Below the pieces are notes generated by a model that was not told the origin of the DNA, did no database searches, and saw only the letters and a program-made list of their open reading frames with translations. 43,848 nucleotides of DNA from Fibrella forsythiae (lineage in GTDB: Bacteria; Bacteroidota; Bacteroidia; Cytophagales; Spirosomataceae), in contig NZ_JAFMYW010000017.1 in assembly GCF_017353175.1 (NCBI RefSeq), positions 1 to 43,848 on the forward strand, given 5' to 3'. The position numbers were made by a program, and so were the translations under genes. The number at the start of each line of letters is the position of its first letter. The stretch's first letter is position 1. This document shows positions 18,210 through 25,350 of the stretch, in pieces.

Positions 18210-19094
18210 CTAGTTGATGATGTCATAATTGTTAATTAACAAACCGGCCGTCGCAGCGTGTTGGGCAAAAAAAGCAGAAGGGGTCAAGCCCGTCATCTCA
18301 TATATATCGTTGCAAAAGTGCGATTGATCATACCAACCACCAAGGTGGACCAAATCCAGCCAGGAGCAAGTTTGTTGGGTATTGATCGCTCTAAATATGT
18401 TTCGAAAGCGCATAACCTGTACAAAACTTTTGGGGCTGATGCCAACTTGCCGACTGAATTCCCGACTTAGCTGCCGGGGACTAACGCGAATTTCGGTTGA
18501 TAGTTTCTGAATCCGTCCATTGCCAGGTTGGGCTAGCCAGATACTCGCTTCCTTTACCCAATTGTTGTGACTAATCGGTGTCCGATTCACATACGCTAGT
18601 AACTGCTTTTCGACCACAACAATACGGTCTTGAATCGAATCTATGGCCCTAAGCTGATCAAGCATCGTTTGCCATTGCTGTCGAAGTAATGGCGGAAAAA
18701 TTAAGTTGACATCAACCAATTGGTTGACAAATTCACTCATTGGTACGCCAAACAAGTGGTATATCCCGTTCGTACGGAACGTTATCAACAGGAGTTGGCA
18801 GCCAACTTGATGCGTTAGATGCATTGTTTTTGTTATCTGTCCACCAAGGGCGATAGCAGGCACAGTGACCGACTCGGAAAATCCTATTTGACATTCACTA
18901 CCTAAGTTAAACAATATCCCAGACCGTCCCCCAGGTGGCAGGCTCTGTGTAAATGGAGAATCTATCGCTGATTGTAGGAAGGTATACTCTTCTACGTAAG
19001 GCCGTAAAGGCAGCGAGGGGATAAAGCTTTGCGATTTCACGTGGTGTAGATTTAAGTTTTCTCCTAAAATGCTAAGTAAAACTCTATTTGTCAA
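18210..19094 (-). CDS. AraC-family transcriptional regulator
   Basis: A 294-residue regulator. An N-terminal DUF6597-like ligand or dimer region contains PPGGRSGILFNLG. The C-terminal part has the two helix-turn-helix units typical of AraC proteins (RVSPRQLSREFSRQVGISPK, then LGGWYDQSHFCNDIYEMTGL). It is an intact paralogue of the broken gene at 487-1298. Homology starts at KSQSFIP, so a GTG at 19040 may be the true start, giving a product about 18 residues shorter. The gene is convergent with the surface operon. Its target is unknown; the operon is a plausible candidate because the paralogous gene sits at the operon's other end. Confidence 0.88.
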   Translation of the reverse strand: MTNRVLLSILGENLNLHHVKSQSFIPSLPLRPYVEEYTFLQSAIDSPFTQSLPPGGRSGILFNLGSECQIGFSESVTVPAIALGGQITKTMHLTHQVGCQLLLITFRTNGIYHLFGVPMSEFVNQLVDVNLIFPPLLRQQWQTMLDQLRAIDSIQDRIVVVEKQLLAYVNRTPISHNNWVKEASIWLAQPGNGRIQKLSTEIRVSPRQLSREFSRQVGISPKSFVQVMRFRNIFRAINTQQTCSWLDLVHLGGWYDQSHFCNDIYEMTGLTPSAFFAQHAATAGLLINNYDIIN

Positions 19095-19216
19095 GGCGGT
19101 ATGATTCAGCGGTACACTAAAACTTACAGATTTTGGCTAATGCGTCTGCTTAACGTGTGCATGCTTTTTAAGGGGTCCAGGTTTGGCGGATAGTATAAGC
19201 GCTTTACCGGGCCATT

Positions 19217-19591
19217 ATGGCCCAAAAGCAATTAGTAGCGGCTTTGCCCCGTCACTAGGACGATCAGCTCAAAAAAGAAGCCCTTACACGGGCTATCACA
19301 GACAATCGCAGTGTACCCGATGTGGCTTCTCCAGTATTCTTTACCGTTGGCAGAATTTATCTCAGGCAGCCAACGTGCAGGGTCCCTGCCAGGCTGAACT
19401 GGCCCATCGGCGGGAGCAACTTCGTCATACCGGACAACCAGGTGCTATCTCGCCCATTTTCAGCCGGTACAGACTTAACCCAACTCCACGAGTGTGTAGA
19501 GCGGTTGGCCCTAGAATTTCTAATCGATTCTGTAATATATTTATTATCAATGTATTATTACAGTCCCACATTCAGCGACTGCCCCCCTTGA
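19217..19591 (+). pseudogene. Degenerate open frame, unrecognised
   Basis: A plus frame beginning at an ATG at 19217 reads MAQKQLVAALPRH, meets a TAG at 19256, then continues open as DDQLKKEALTRAITDNRS to a stop near 19591. Both halves look protein-like, which suggests a gene broken by one nonsense change. I do not recognise the family. It lies directly before an IS3 remnant and may be part of the same decayed insertion. Confidence 0.3.
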
Positions 19592-19985
19592 GGAGCAATT
19601 GATGCCCAGCGCGTTACTTGAGGCTACCAGCCATAATCAACTGGGAAAAGGCAGCATCATTCGCTCCGATTAGGTTGGTCAATACGCGGGCGAGCAATTT
19701 CATACGACGCTTTGGCTCTATCAGTCTCAACAGAGCGTAAGCAGGCCTCATAACCCTTACGATAATGCGTTTGCGGAGTCAGGCAAGTCAAAATCAAAGA
19801 GCAGCATTAGCCACTCAAGGGGCACTCCGATCGCCGGAGACAAGAGCGCCTATTTGAGCGGCATGCCGCTGGGGTCTATACTTCAATCGAAAGAGAAGGC
19901 ACTCGTTGCTGGGCTAGGTTAGTCCTCAAAGGGTTGAGGAGCAGTGTTATCAGAATAATCTTACAATTGCCTTTCGGCTACTGTC
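19590..19985 (+). mobile_element. IS3-family transposase (OrfB) 3' remnant
   Basis: The plus strand keeps the end of an IS3-type DDE integrase core in broken form. GKGSIIRSD, a stop, then VGQYAGEQF corresponds to the family's IxHSDRGxQYAS block with Arg changed to a stop at 19671. HNPYDNAFAES follows near 19755, corresponding to GNPYDNAxAES. In another frame YFNRKRRHSLLG appears near 19890, corresponding to YNxxRRHSALGY. A stop follows, then SPQRVEEQCYQNNLTIAF. At least two stops and one frameshift are present, the 5' part and OrfA are absent, and no terminal inverted repeats were found. Confidence 0.8.
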
Positions 19986-20012
19986 TGGCTACGCAAGGCC
20001 ACCTTAATGCTC

Positions 20013-20243
20013 TTATTTGGTCGACTGGCTATAAAGCAGCTCCAGGGCCGTGAGAACCGTTTCTTTTATCGACAGATCATGGTCCAGCGCATATTGCTTT
20101 AGCGCTTTTTCCTGCTCGCCATCAAGCCAGCAGTTCAGGTGATAGGCCCGCTCGGTTTTGACCGGGTTTACTTTCTGGACCGGGGTAGCGGGAGCCTGGC
20201 TGATCAGGCCCTGAAGCTGCTCTTTAACGTTAAGATGTTTCAT
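20013..20243 (-). CDS. ParA-associated ribbon-helix-helix-like protein
   Basis: A 76-residue basic protein encoded directly after ParA with a 4-base ATGA overlap, the usual arrangement of a type Ib partition operon. The C-terminal half (YHLNCWLDGEQEKALKQYAL, then a second helix ending ETVLTALELLYSQ) has the strand-helix-helix pattern of ribbon-helix-helix DNA-binding proteins. The N-terminal 30 residues are polar and probably contact ParA. It is likely to bind the plasmid centromere and repress the par promoter. The AT-rich repeats upstream of ParA and the palindrome at 22818 are candidate sites. The family assignment is from pattern and context. Confidence 0.75.
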   Translation of the reverse strand: MKHLNVKEQLQGLISQAPATPVQKVNPVKTERAYHLNCWLDGEQEKALKQYALDHDLSIKETVLTALELLYSQSTK

Positions 20244-20800
20244 AGCTGGGCAAATACGTCTAAAACAATGGAGAGAATTTCTTTCTGGGCTTTGATATCA
20301 TCGGTCTCGAAGATGTTTTGCAGCGCCGCCCGGGCGTAAGAGACCCTATACGACATAGTTTGCTTAAGTATTGGCACATTATAGCCCTGCAGCACGCTCA
20401 GCACATCGGTAATATTGACCCGGTGCTGCACCTGGGTCAGGACAATGCCGCAAGGCTTTTGGGGCGGCAGCAGCGAGATGATGGTTTTGATGGCTACGGC
20501 ATCAAACACATTGGGGCGACAGGGCAGCAAAATGTAGTCCGCCTGCTTCAGCAGATCGGGCAGCTTGTTGGAGAGGTACGGAGCCGTATCGATCAGGGCC
20601 ACATCGTAGCTGTTTTTCTTGAGTTCCGAGGGCTCGCATAGATCAATCCCCAGCAGATCCTTAAAGCTGACCAGCGATCCCTGGGGATCCGTATCGATCA
20701 GACACACCTTGTAGCTCTGGGCCAGACAGGCCGCCAGACACAGCGACAGGGACGTTTTGGAGTTGCCGCCCTTGGATCCGGCGATCAGTATCTTTTTCAT
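20240..20800 (-). CDS. parA: ParA-type partition ATPase
   Basis: A 186-residue P-loop ATPase that drives plasmid partition. The deviant Walker A motif of the ParA/MinD family is present (KGGNSKTS, residues 10-17), followed by the switch I segment CLIDTDPQGS and the Walker B strand VALIDTAP. At this length and without an N-terminal helix-turn-helix, it belongs with small type Ib ParA proteins, so its DNA-binding partner must provide operator recognition. It is divergent from rep across about 450 bases that contain the iterons and an AT-rich repeat block. Transcription probably starts in that AT-rich block and is autoregulated by the partner at 20013-20243. Confidence 0.92.
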   Translation of the reverse strand: MKKILIAGSKGGNSKTSLSLCLAACLAQSYKVCLIDTDPQGSLVSFKDLLGIDLCEPSELKKNSYDVALIDTAPYLSNKLPDLLKQADYILLPCRPNVFDAVAIKTIISLLPPQKPCGIVLTQVQHRVNITDVLSVLQGYNVPILKQTMSYRVSYARAALQNIFETDDIKAQKEILSIVLDVFAQL

Positions 20801-20868
20801 GGTGGCTGGGGCAGCGGTTTGGGTTGGAGAGCGAATATACGCAGGATTCTATAACTATATAAATCAGT

Positions 20869-20893
20869 AATTATATAATTATATAATTATATA
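20869..20893. repeat. AT-rich repeat block upstream of parA
   Basis: Overlapping copies of ATTATATA lie between parA and the iterons. The first 21 bases are identical to the centre of the 68-bp palindrome at 22842-22862, and a relaxed relative lies at 22641-22666. This is a candidate centromere or operator for the ParA partner, and also a plausible unwinding element for replication. Confidence 0.6.
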
Positions 20894-20930
20894 CCTCGGG
20901 GCCTCTGCCTCATTTAATTTAGGCCTTATT

Positions 20931-21262
20931 TCCCCAATTTGTCATACCTATGTGAATGATTGCCTTCAGCGCGTTACCTCACTTCTTTTTTGTTAGTTAT
21001 CACTTTTGGCCTCTCAATTTTCATTTGAGAGCTTTTGAATAATTTAAATAATTTAGCAACTAGCTAACGTGTTGATTATCAATTGCTAATAAGCTTAGTC
21101 TATGACAAAAAGGGGAAGAAGGTTAGACAAAAAAGGGAGGTTGTTATGACAATTTGGGGGGGTCTCCTAGACAAAAAGGGGAACTTACCTATGACTTTTT
21201 AGGAATTGTCATACCCGCAGTCTACTTTTTAGTAATTTTTCAAGGCTATGACAAAAAAGGGA
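20931..21262 (+). other. Iteron-type replication origin (oriV)
   Basis: Direct repeats with consensus TATGACAAAAAGGGGA or TAGACAAAAAGGGG occur at 21101, 21123, 21145 (variant TATGACAATTTGGGGGG), 21168 and 21247, with a partial copy at 21190. Inverted relatives lie at 20931-20948 (TCCCCAATTTGTCATACC) and near 21204. The copy at 21247 contains the rep start codon. Iterons next to a Rep_3-type initiator and an AT-rich tract are the standard layout of an iteron-regulated plasmid origin. Confidence 0.85.
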
Positions 21263-22588
21263 GAGAACAGGCCCATTGAATCCGAGCAGCTGGTCATACT
21301 AAAGAACGCCGTGGCCATGGCTAAATACGATCTGTCCAGAAACCAGCAAAAGGTGTTTCTGGAGGTGGCAATGATGGCAAAAAACCAGCCCGACGAAAAG
21401 TTTTATAAGCTCTATATCAGGGAGTTCCTTAAAAATATTAACGTTTCTTCCAACGACACGGCCGATCTCAAGCGGGAGATTGAGGAGATGCGCAGCATCA
21501 CCATCCACATACCTAAGACAAAAAGGGGGGGTGAGCTGAAGGCCAACTTCTTTGCCTCCGTGGAGATCTTTGAGGGCAATCGCTACGTGGAGATCGAGCT
21601 GTCGGAGAAGCTGAAGCCCTATTTTATCGAGATTGCCGAGGGTGATTTCTTCCACTACCAGATCGAGAATACCCGGGTGCTCAAGTCGAATCACTCCATC
21701 CGGATGTATCTCTACCTGAAGGCCTGGCGCTGGACGGGCCGGGTTGTGATCCGCTACGACGAGCTGCGGGGCATTCTGGGCGTAAAAGAGGGTGATTACA
21801 AGCTATTCGGTGATTTTAAGAAACGGGTTCTTGACAAAGCCCAATTAGAGCTGGCGGCCAAGACCGACCTCTCGTTTACCTACACCCTGATCCGGGAGCG
21901 GGCCAATAACCCTAATTCACCAGTCCACAAGATCGCCTTTACGATCCTGGATAACGGGAAAACCCCCGCCATCACTTCCCAGCAGCCGGAGGCCCCCCAA
22001 ATTGTCATACCCTTATCCATTGCCCCCGATGAGGAACTTGTCAATCTTGCCCACCAAATTGAGAAGATTGCTCCTGAGGAGCTGGGCAGTTTGATTGGCA
22101 GCTACGGCCGCGAGCGGGTGCACGATGTGCTGGTGCTGGCTACTGAGGAGCACGGGCGCGGTAACCGGATCCGCAGCCTGGCGGCTTACCTGCATAACGC
22201 GCTTAGAAACAACTCGGCCCAGGGCAAATCCAGTCAGGGCAAAAAGAAGAGCGAGCAGCAGCGGATTTTGCTGGAGCACCGAGAAATTGAGAGCCTGATC
22301 AGTAAGGGCATTACCGCGTTCAAAGGCCTGTACTACCGTAGACTGGGTGAGTCGGCAACCCAGCCGGTACTGGACACCTTCTGCGATACAATGGATCAGG
22401 AGATGCGGCTAAACCCGGCGCTCAAGAAGATCTATCTCTCGGGGGCTGATTATAACACCGATGCCATGCGCCTGGAGCTGGGCCGTCGGCTTAACCAGCA
22501 GACTGAGGATGAGCTGGCCTGCACCTATCTGGCCAGCTGCGGCAAGCCCATTCAGCGGATCAGCGGCTTTTGGCAGTATATACGTTAA
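21248..22588 (+). CDS. rep: Replication initiator protein, Rep_3/RepB superfamily
   Basis: A 446-residue plasmid initiator. Residues about 15-240 carry the two winged-helix units of the Rep_3 family. The first includes LSRNQQKVFLEVAMMA; the second includes SIRMYLYLKAWRWTGRVVI and YKLFGDFKKRVLDKAQLEL. The C-terminal 200 residues are less conserved and contain a Lys-rich linker near 325. Rep is expected to bind the iterons just upstream, open the AT-rich DNA and recruit host helicase. The gene starts inside an iteron. A 17-base exact inverted iteron lies within the coding region at 21993-22009 and a direct one at 21514-21531, so autoregulation is likely. Confidence 0.92.
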   Translation: MTKKGENRPIESEQLVILKNAVAMAKYDLSRNQQKVFLEVAMMAKNQPDEKFYKLYIREFLKNINVSSNDTADLKREIEEMRSITIHIPKTKRGGELKANFFASVEIFEGNRYVEIELSEKLKPYFIEIAEGDFFHYQIENTRVLKSNHSIRMYLYLKAWRWTGRVVIRYDELRGILGVKEGDYKLFGDFKKRVLDKAQLELAAKTDLSFTYTLIRERANNPNSPVHKIAFTILDNGKTPAITSQQPEAPQIVIPLSIAPDEELVNLAHQIEKIAPEELGSLIGSYGRERVHDVLVLATEEHGRGNRIRSLAAYLHNALRNNSAQGKSSQGKKKSEQQRILLEHREIESLISKGITAFKGLYYRRLGESATQPVLDTFCDTMDQEMRLNPALKKIYLSGADYNTDAMRLELGRRLNQQTEDELACTYLASCGKPIQRISGFWQYIR

Positions 22589-22640
22589 AAGCCGCCCCGT
22601 TGTCAGTGGTAGATGCCCCTACGCTCGGCGCTGAATTGAC

Positions 22641-22666
22641 CTATTTATATAATTATATATTTATAT
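22641..22666. repeat. AT-rich repeat downstream of rep
   Basis: CTATTTATATAATTATATAT and the bases after it resemble the block at 20869-20893. With the palindrome at 22818-22885, similar AT-rich sites flank rep on both sides. The rest of 22589-22817 shows no gene. Confidence 0.45.
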
Positions 22667-22817
22667 CAAATTAGCATTGACGAGGCAGCATAACTGGCCA
22701 GTCGATTAACCGCTGCTGGAAGCTAAGCAACGTCCATAGATAGGCGCGCTTGACGAGCACTGCCCCCTTCTTAGCCTACTAGATAGACTGGGCTCTTGTG
22801 GTGATCCTACTAAGCCT

Positions 22818-22885
22818 GACAGCTTATCTATATAAAGCCTTAATTATATAATTATATAATTAAGGCTTTATATAGATAAGCTGTC
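22818..22885. repeat. 68-bp perfect palindrome
   Basis: Two 34-base arms (starting GACAGCTTATCTATATAAAG) are perfectly inverted with no spacer; I checked every position. The centre is AT-only and carries the same 21 bases as the block upstream of parA. There is no T tract outside the stem, so a simple terminator is unlikely. Candidate roles are a partition centromere, a single-strand origin hairpin, or a protein-binding cruciform. Confidence 0.8.
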
Positions 22886-23113
22886 GCCAAAAAAGGGGGA
22901 TTAAGCCGCGCCATTAGCGCAGCACCGGGCCAGTAACAGGGCAGGCTCTAGGCCTGGGCGAGCGCATTTGCCAGAGCCCGGCAAACAACCATCAGGAGCT
23001 GCTACAAGTGGAAGGAGGGAGTCTTGGCCGAGTCCTACTGGAGGGCCGAATTGGCGTTTCAGCGCATAAGTTGTTATTTTGCTGGACAACCAGGTCTTAG
23101 CCTGACGCGAGCG

Positions 23114-23338
23114 ATGATCTACCTATTGGAAATCGATGATCGGGACCAAACGGCCCGGGCAGTATTAGCCTTTATTCAGCAGATGGCCTTAACCAATAAG
23201 GCCATCAAACCACCTGTTGCCCTTAACCAGTCCGCCAGCCCAATCGCCGGTGAGCGGCCACTGGGGACCATGAAGGGGAGCTTTGAGCTGGCCGAAGATT
23301 TCAATGAGCCCCTGGATGATTTAGCCGATTACATGTAA
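23114..23338 (+). CDS. VapB-like antitoxin (DUF2281-type)
   Basis: A 74-residue antitoxin upstream of a PIN toxin, with its stop overlapping the toxin start (TAATG). The C-terminus, MKGSFELAEDFNEPLDDLADYM split across the last 22 residues, is the toxin-neutralising tail of DUF2281-type antitoxins (KGxxxxxxDFxxPLxDFxxYM). The N-terminal part (ARAVLAFIQQM) fits the family helix. I chose the ATG at 23114 because it gives the family's usual length. An in-frame TTG at 23024 would add 30 residues without resemblance to the family. It should repress its own promoter and block the toxin. Confidence 0.75.
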   Translation: MIYLLEIDDRDQTARAVLAFIQQMALTNKAIKPPVALNQSASPIAGERPLGTMKGSFELAEDFNEPLDDLADYM

Positions 23339-23736
23339 TGCGGCTACTGCTCGATACGCATATCCTTTTATGGGTACTGGAGGAGCATCCCTCGCTCTCC
23401 CCCCGGGCCCGTACGCTCATTCAGGACGCAAACAACGAGGTTTTTGTCAGCAGCGTTTCGCTCTTTGAGATTGCCATCAAAACGCGCCTTGGCAAGCTGC
23501 ACACGCAGCGTACCAGCTCAGAGATCCAGGAAGAGTTGACCCAGCGACTAGCCATTGGGCTGTTGCCAATCACCGCCGCTCACTTGGATGCCTATCAGCT
23601 ATTGCCCCTTTACGAGGACCACCGGGATCCCTTCGACCGCTTGCTGCTGGCCACGGCCCAGGCCGAAAGGCTTGTTCTAATATCGGACGATGGGAAATTT
23701 GAGCGCTATGCCAGCCTGGTCCAGCTGATCCTTTAG
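23338..23736 (+). CDS. VapC-like PIN-domain toxin
   Basis: A 132-residue PIN-domain ribonuclease. The conserved acidic residues are all visible: Asp6 (LLLDTHILLWVL), Glu44 (SLFEIAIKTRLGKL), Asp97/Asp100 (RDPFDRLLLATA) and Asp117/Asp118 (LVLISDDGKFERY). The length and motif spacing match type II toxins of the VapC family that pair with DUF2281 antitoxins. The gene overlaps its antitoxin by one base. The expected role is stabilising the plasmid by post-segregational killing, with possible action against phage. Confidence 0.92.
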   Translation: MRLLLDTHILLWVLEEHPSLSPRARTLIQDANNEVFVSSVSLFEIAIKTRLGKLHTQRTSSEIQEELTQRLAIGLLPITAAHLDAYQLLPLYEDHRDPFDRLLLATAQAERLVLISDDGKFERYASLVQLIL

Positions 23737-23822
23737 CCAGCCGTTGCCTGCGGCTGATAGTCGTTGCGTGAGCGTCAGCAGGGGAAGACTACGCAGCTGG
23801 AGGCAAATGCCCAGATACAAAC

Positions 23823-24494
23823 TTATCCATTGGGCTTTAATGCCGCCCGTTGCAGGAGCCGAAATACGGCTTTCGCCTCAAACTGTTTGCCACGCCGGGT
23901 CTGGTAGTGGGTTTGGTTAAGCACATCGGCGATCTGGGCGTAGGTCAGCCCATTGCTGCGGTAGAGCTTGGCCAGGGCCGTCGCCTGCACGTTGGCCTTA
24001 TTAGTGGCCGCATTGCGGATCCGGAGTGCCTCCCCCTTTTGAATCGCCTCCGGCGTCAGGTTGCCGGGTTTGCCCAGGGCAAAGCCCTGCGCCTTTTTTT
24101 GGGCCAGCGCCGCCCGGGTGCGCTCCGAGGTGCGCTCGGCTTCATACTGGGCAAAGGTGACCATCATGCCCACCGTCAGCGTGTTGGCGTCGGGCAGATC
24201 ACAGGCCACAAAGTCAACCCCCGAGTCGCGCAGCGTCATCACAAAGGCCACGTTGCGGCTCAGCCGGTCCAGCTTGGCAATAAGGAGCTTGGCTCCCCCC
24301 TGCTGGCAGGCCCGGATGGCCTCCTGTAATTTGGGCCGCTCGCTTTTGCGGCCCGACTCGATTTCGGTAAACTCCAGCAGAATACGATCTCCCTCCCGCA
24401 GGTAGCGATTGACAATGGTTTGCTGATCCCCCAGCCCAAGGCCCGAGCGCCCCTGGGCTTTGGTGGAGACCCGGTAATAACAGATGTAGTGCAT
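23823..24494 (-). CDS. Serine recombinase, resolvase/invertase family
   Basis: A 223-residue small serine recombinase. The catalytic Ser10 lies in YYRVSTKAQG. Other family blocks are ESGRKSERPKLQEA, AKLDRLSRNVAF, the helix around MMVTFAQYEAERTSERTRAA, and a C-terminal helix-turn-helix (LTYAQIADVLNQTHYQTRRG). Its length fits plasmid resolvases and invertases rather than the large transposon integrases. It stands alone, with an imperfect inverted repeat 70 bases upstream (24564-24601) that may be its crossover or operator site. The likely job is resolution of plasmid multimers; no invertible segment was seen nearby. Confidence 0.9.
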   Translation of the reverse strand: MHYICYYRVSTKAQGRSGLGLGDQQTIVNRYLREGDRILLEFTEIESGRKSERPKLQEAIRACQQGGAKLLIAKLDRLSRNVAFVMTLRDSGVDFVACDLPDANTLTVGMMVTFAQYEAERTSERTRAALAQKKAQGFALGKPGNLTPEAIQKGEALRIRNAATNKANVQATALAKLYRSNGLTYAQIADVLNQTHYQTRRGKQFEAKAVFRLLQRAALKPNG

Positions 24495-24563
24495 AGGGGT
24501 CTAGGGGTGATCCGTGAGGGGTCAATAGGTGTTTCACGGCCTGGCGGGTCAAATATACCGGTT

Positions 24564-24601
24564 TATGGCGTTTTATAAACGACCGTTTGTAAAATGCCAT
24601 A
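24564..24601. promoter_or_regulatory. Inverted repeat upstream of the serine recombinase
   Basis: TATGGCGTTTTATAAACG and CGTTTGTAAAATGCCATA are inverted at 16 of 18 positions with a 2-base spacer, just before the recombinase gene. The size and position suit a res subsite or operator. The remainder of 24495-24802 shows no gene. Confidence 0.5.
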
Positions 24602-24802
24602 AGTATAAATAGAATAGATTAATTATATGGCCAGGCTGTACGAAACGGCAGTGACAGGCAGGGAGGCGTCAAGAAGCAAAAGGGCGAAAGGTACCGGGGG
24701 AATAGCGTCTCTTCGCGGTGATTCTCGTTAGGTCACAACGCACGCACCTGCATGCCTAAAAAAGTCGGCTTAATGATGGGTCTATAGCTATTCAAGGTAG
24801 CC

Positions 24803-25270
24803 CTAGCCATACCTGAAATTTTTGTCTACGCGAAGCTGCTCACCGGCCTGGGCCATTAGGCCAACCGTAATGACGCACAGAAACGAGGAGCCCATCTCGG
24901 GAAAAAGCGGATGAATGGTTCTGTCCCACTGGGCCAACTCTTCCATCGGTTTGCTTGACACGCTGGTCATGTTCTCACTGGTCCACCGCGTTCGACGGAA
25001 ATAATAAATGTGTGACCAGCCTCCCGCTAGCTGCTGCTTGCTCAAGCGCAGGGCGTGGGCTTTGAGCGCAGCCAGATTTTTCTCCTGGTGAAACAGGCTC
25101 GTGTTATCAACCAGGTAAGCTCTGCACTGACCGAGCGAATTGTTTTCCAGGCAGTTTCCTTGATCGCCCATCGGCTCAATGACCAGGGGAACATCCATAT
25201 ACACCTGCCAGGCAAACAGAAGCGCCAGGGCCACCAGCAAAGAAACAATGTATGAAGCAGACTTTTTCAA
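24803..25270 (-). CDS. Membrane-anchored or secreted protein of unknown function
   Basis: A 155-residue protein with one hydrophobic segment (residues 5-22, YIVSLLVALALLFAWQVY) that acts as a signal peptide or anchor. The remainder is soluble, has two Cys (CLENNSLGQC) that could form a disulphide, and contains a second mildly hydrophobic stretch near 130. I recognise no family. It starts 80 bases after the leucine-rich-repeat gene on the same strand, so the two may be co-transcribed and act together outside the cytoplasm. Confidence 0.55.
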   Translation of the reverse strand: MKKSASYIVSLLVALALLFAWQVYMDVPLVIEPMGDQGNCLENNSLGQCRAYLVDNTSLFHQEKNLAALKAHALRLSKQQLAGGWSHIYYFRRTRWTSENMTSVSSKPMEELAQWDRTIHPLFPEMGSSFLCVITVGLMAQAGEQLRVDKNFRYG

Positions 25271-25350
25271 ATCAGGAGGTATAAAGCTAAAGGCAGGTAA
25301 TTACGATCAGCTAGAGCAAGCTAACATAGACTTGCTGCAAAGAGGCGGTA

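Noticed and set aside
22818-22885. Palindrome as an ordinary intrinsic terminator of rep
   Set aside because: It lies 230 bases after the rep stop, is AT-rich at the centre with no loop and no T tract, and shares its core with the par promoter region.
23850-24329. 159-codon plus-strand frame opposite the serine recombinase
   Set aside because: The minus strand has the complete recombinase motif set; this frame is antisense noise.
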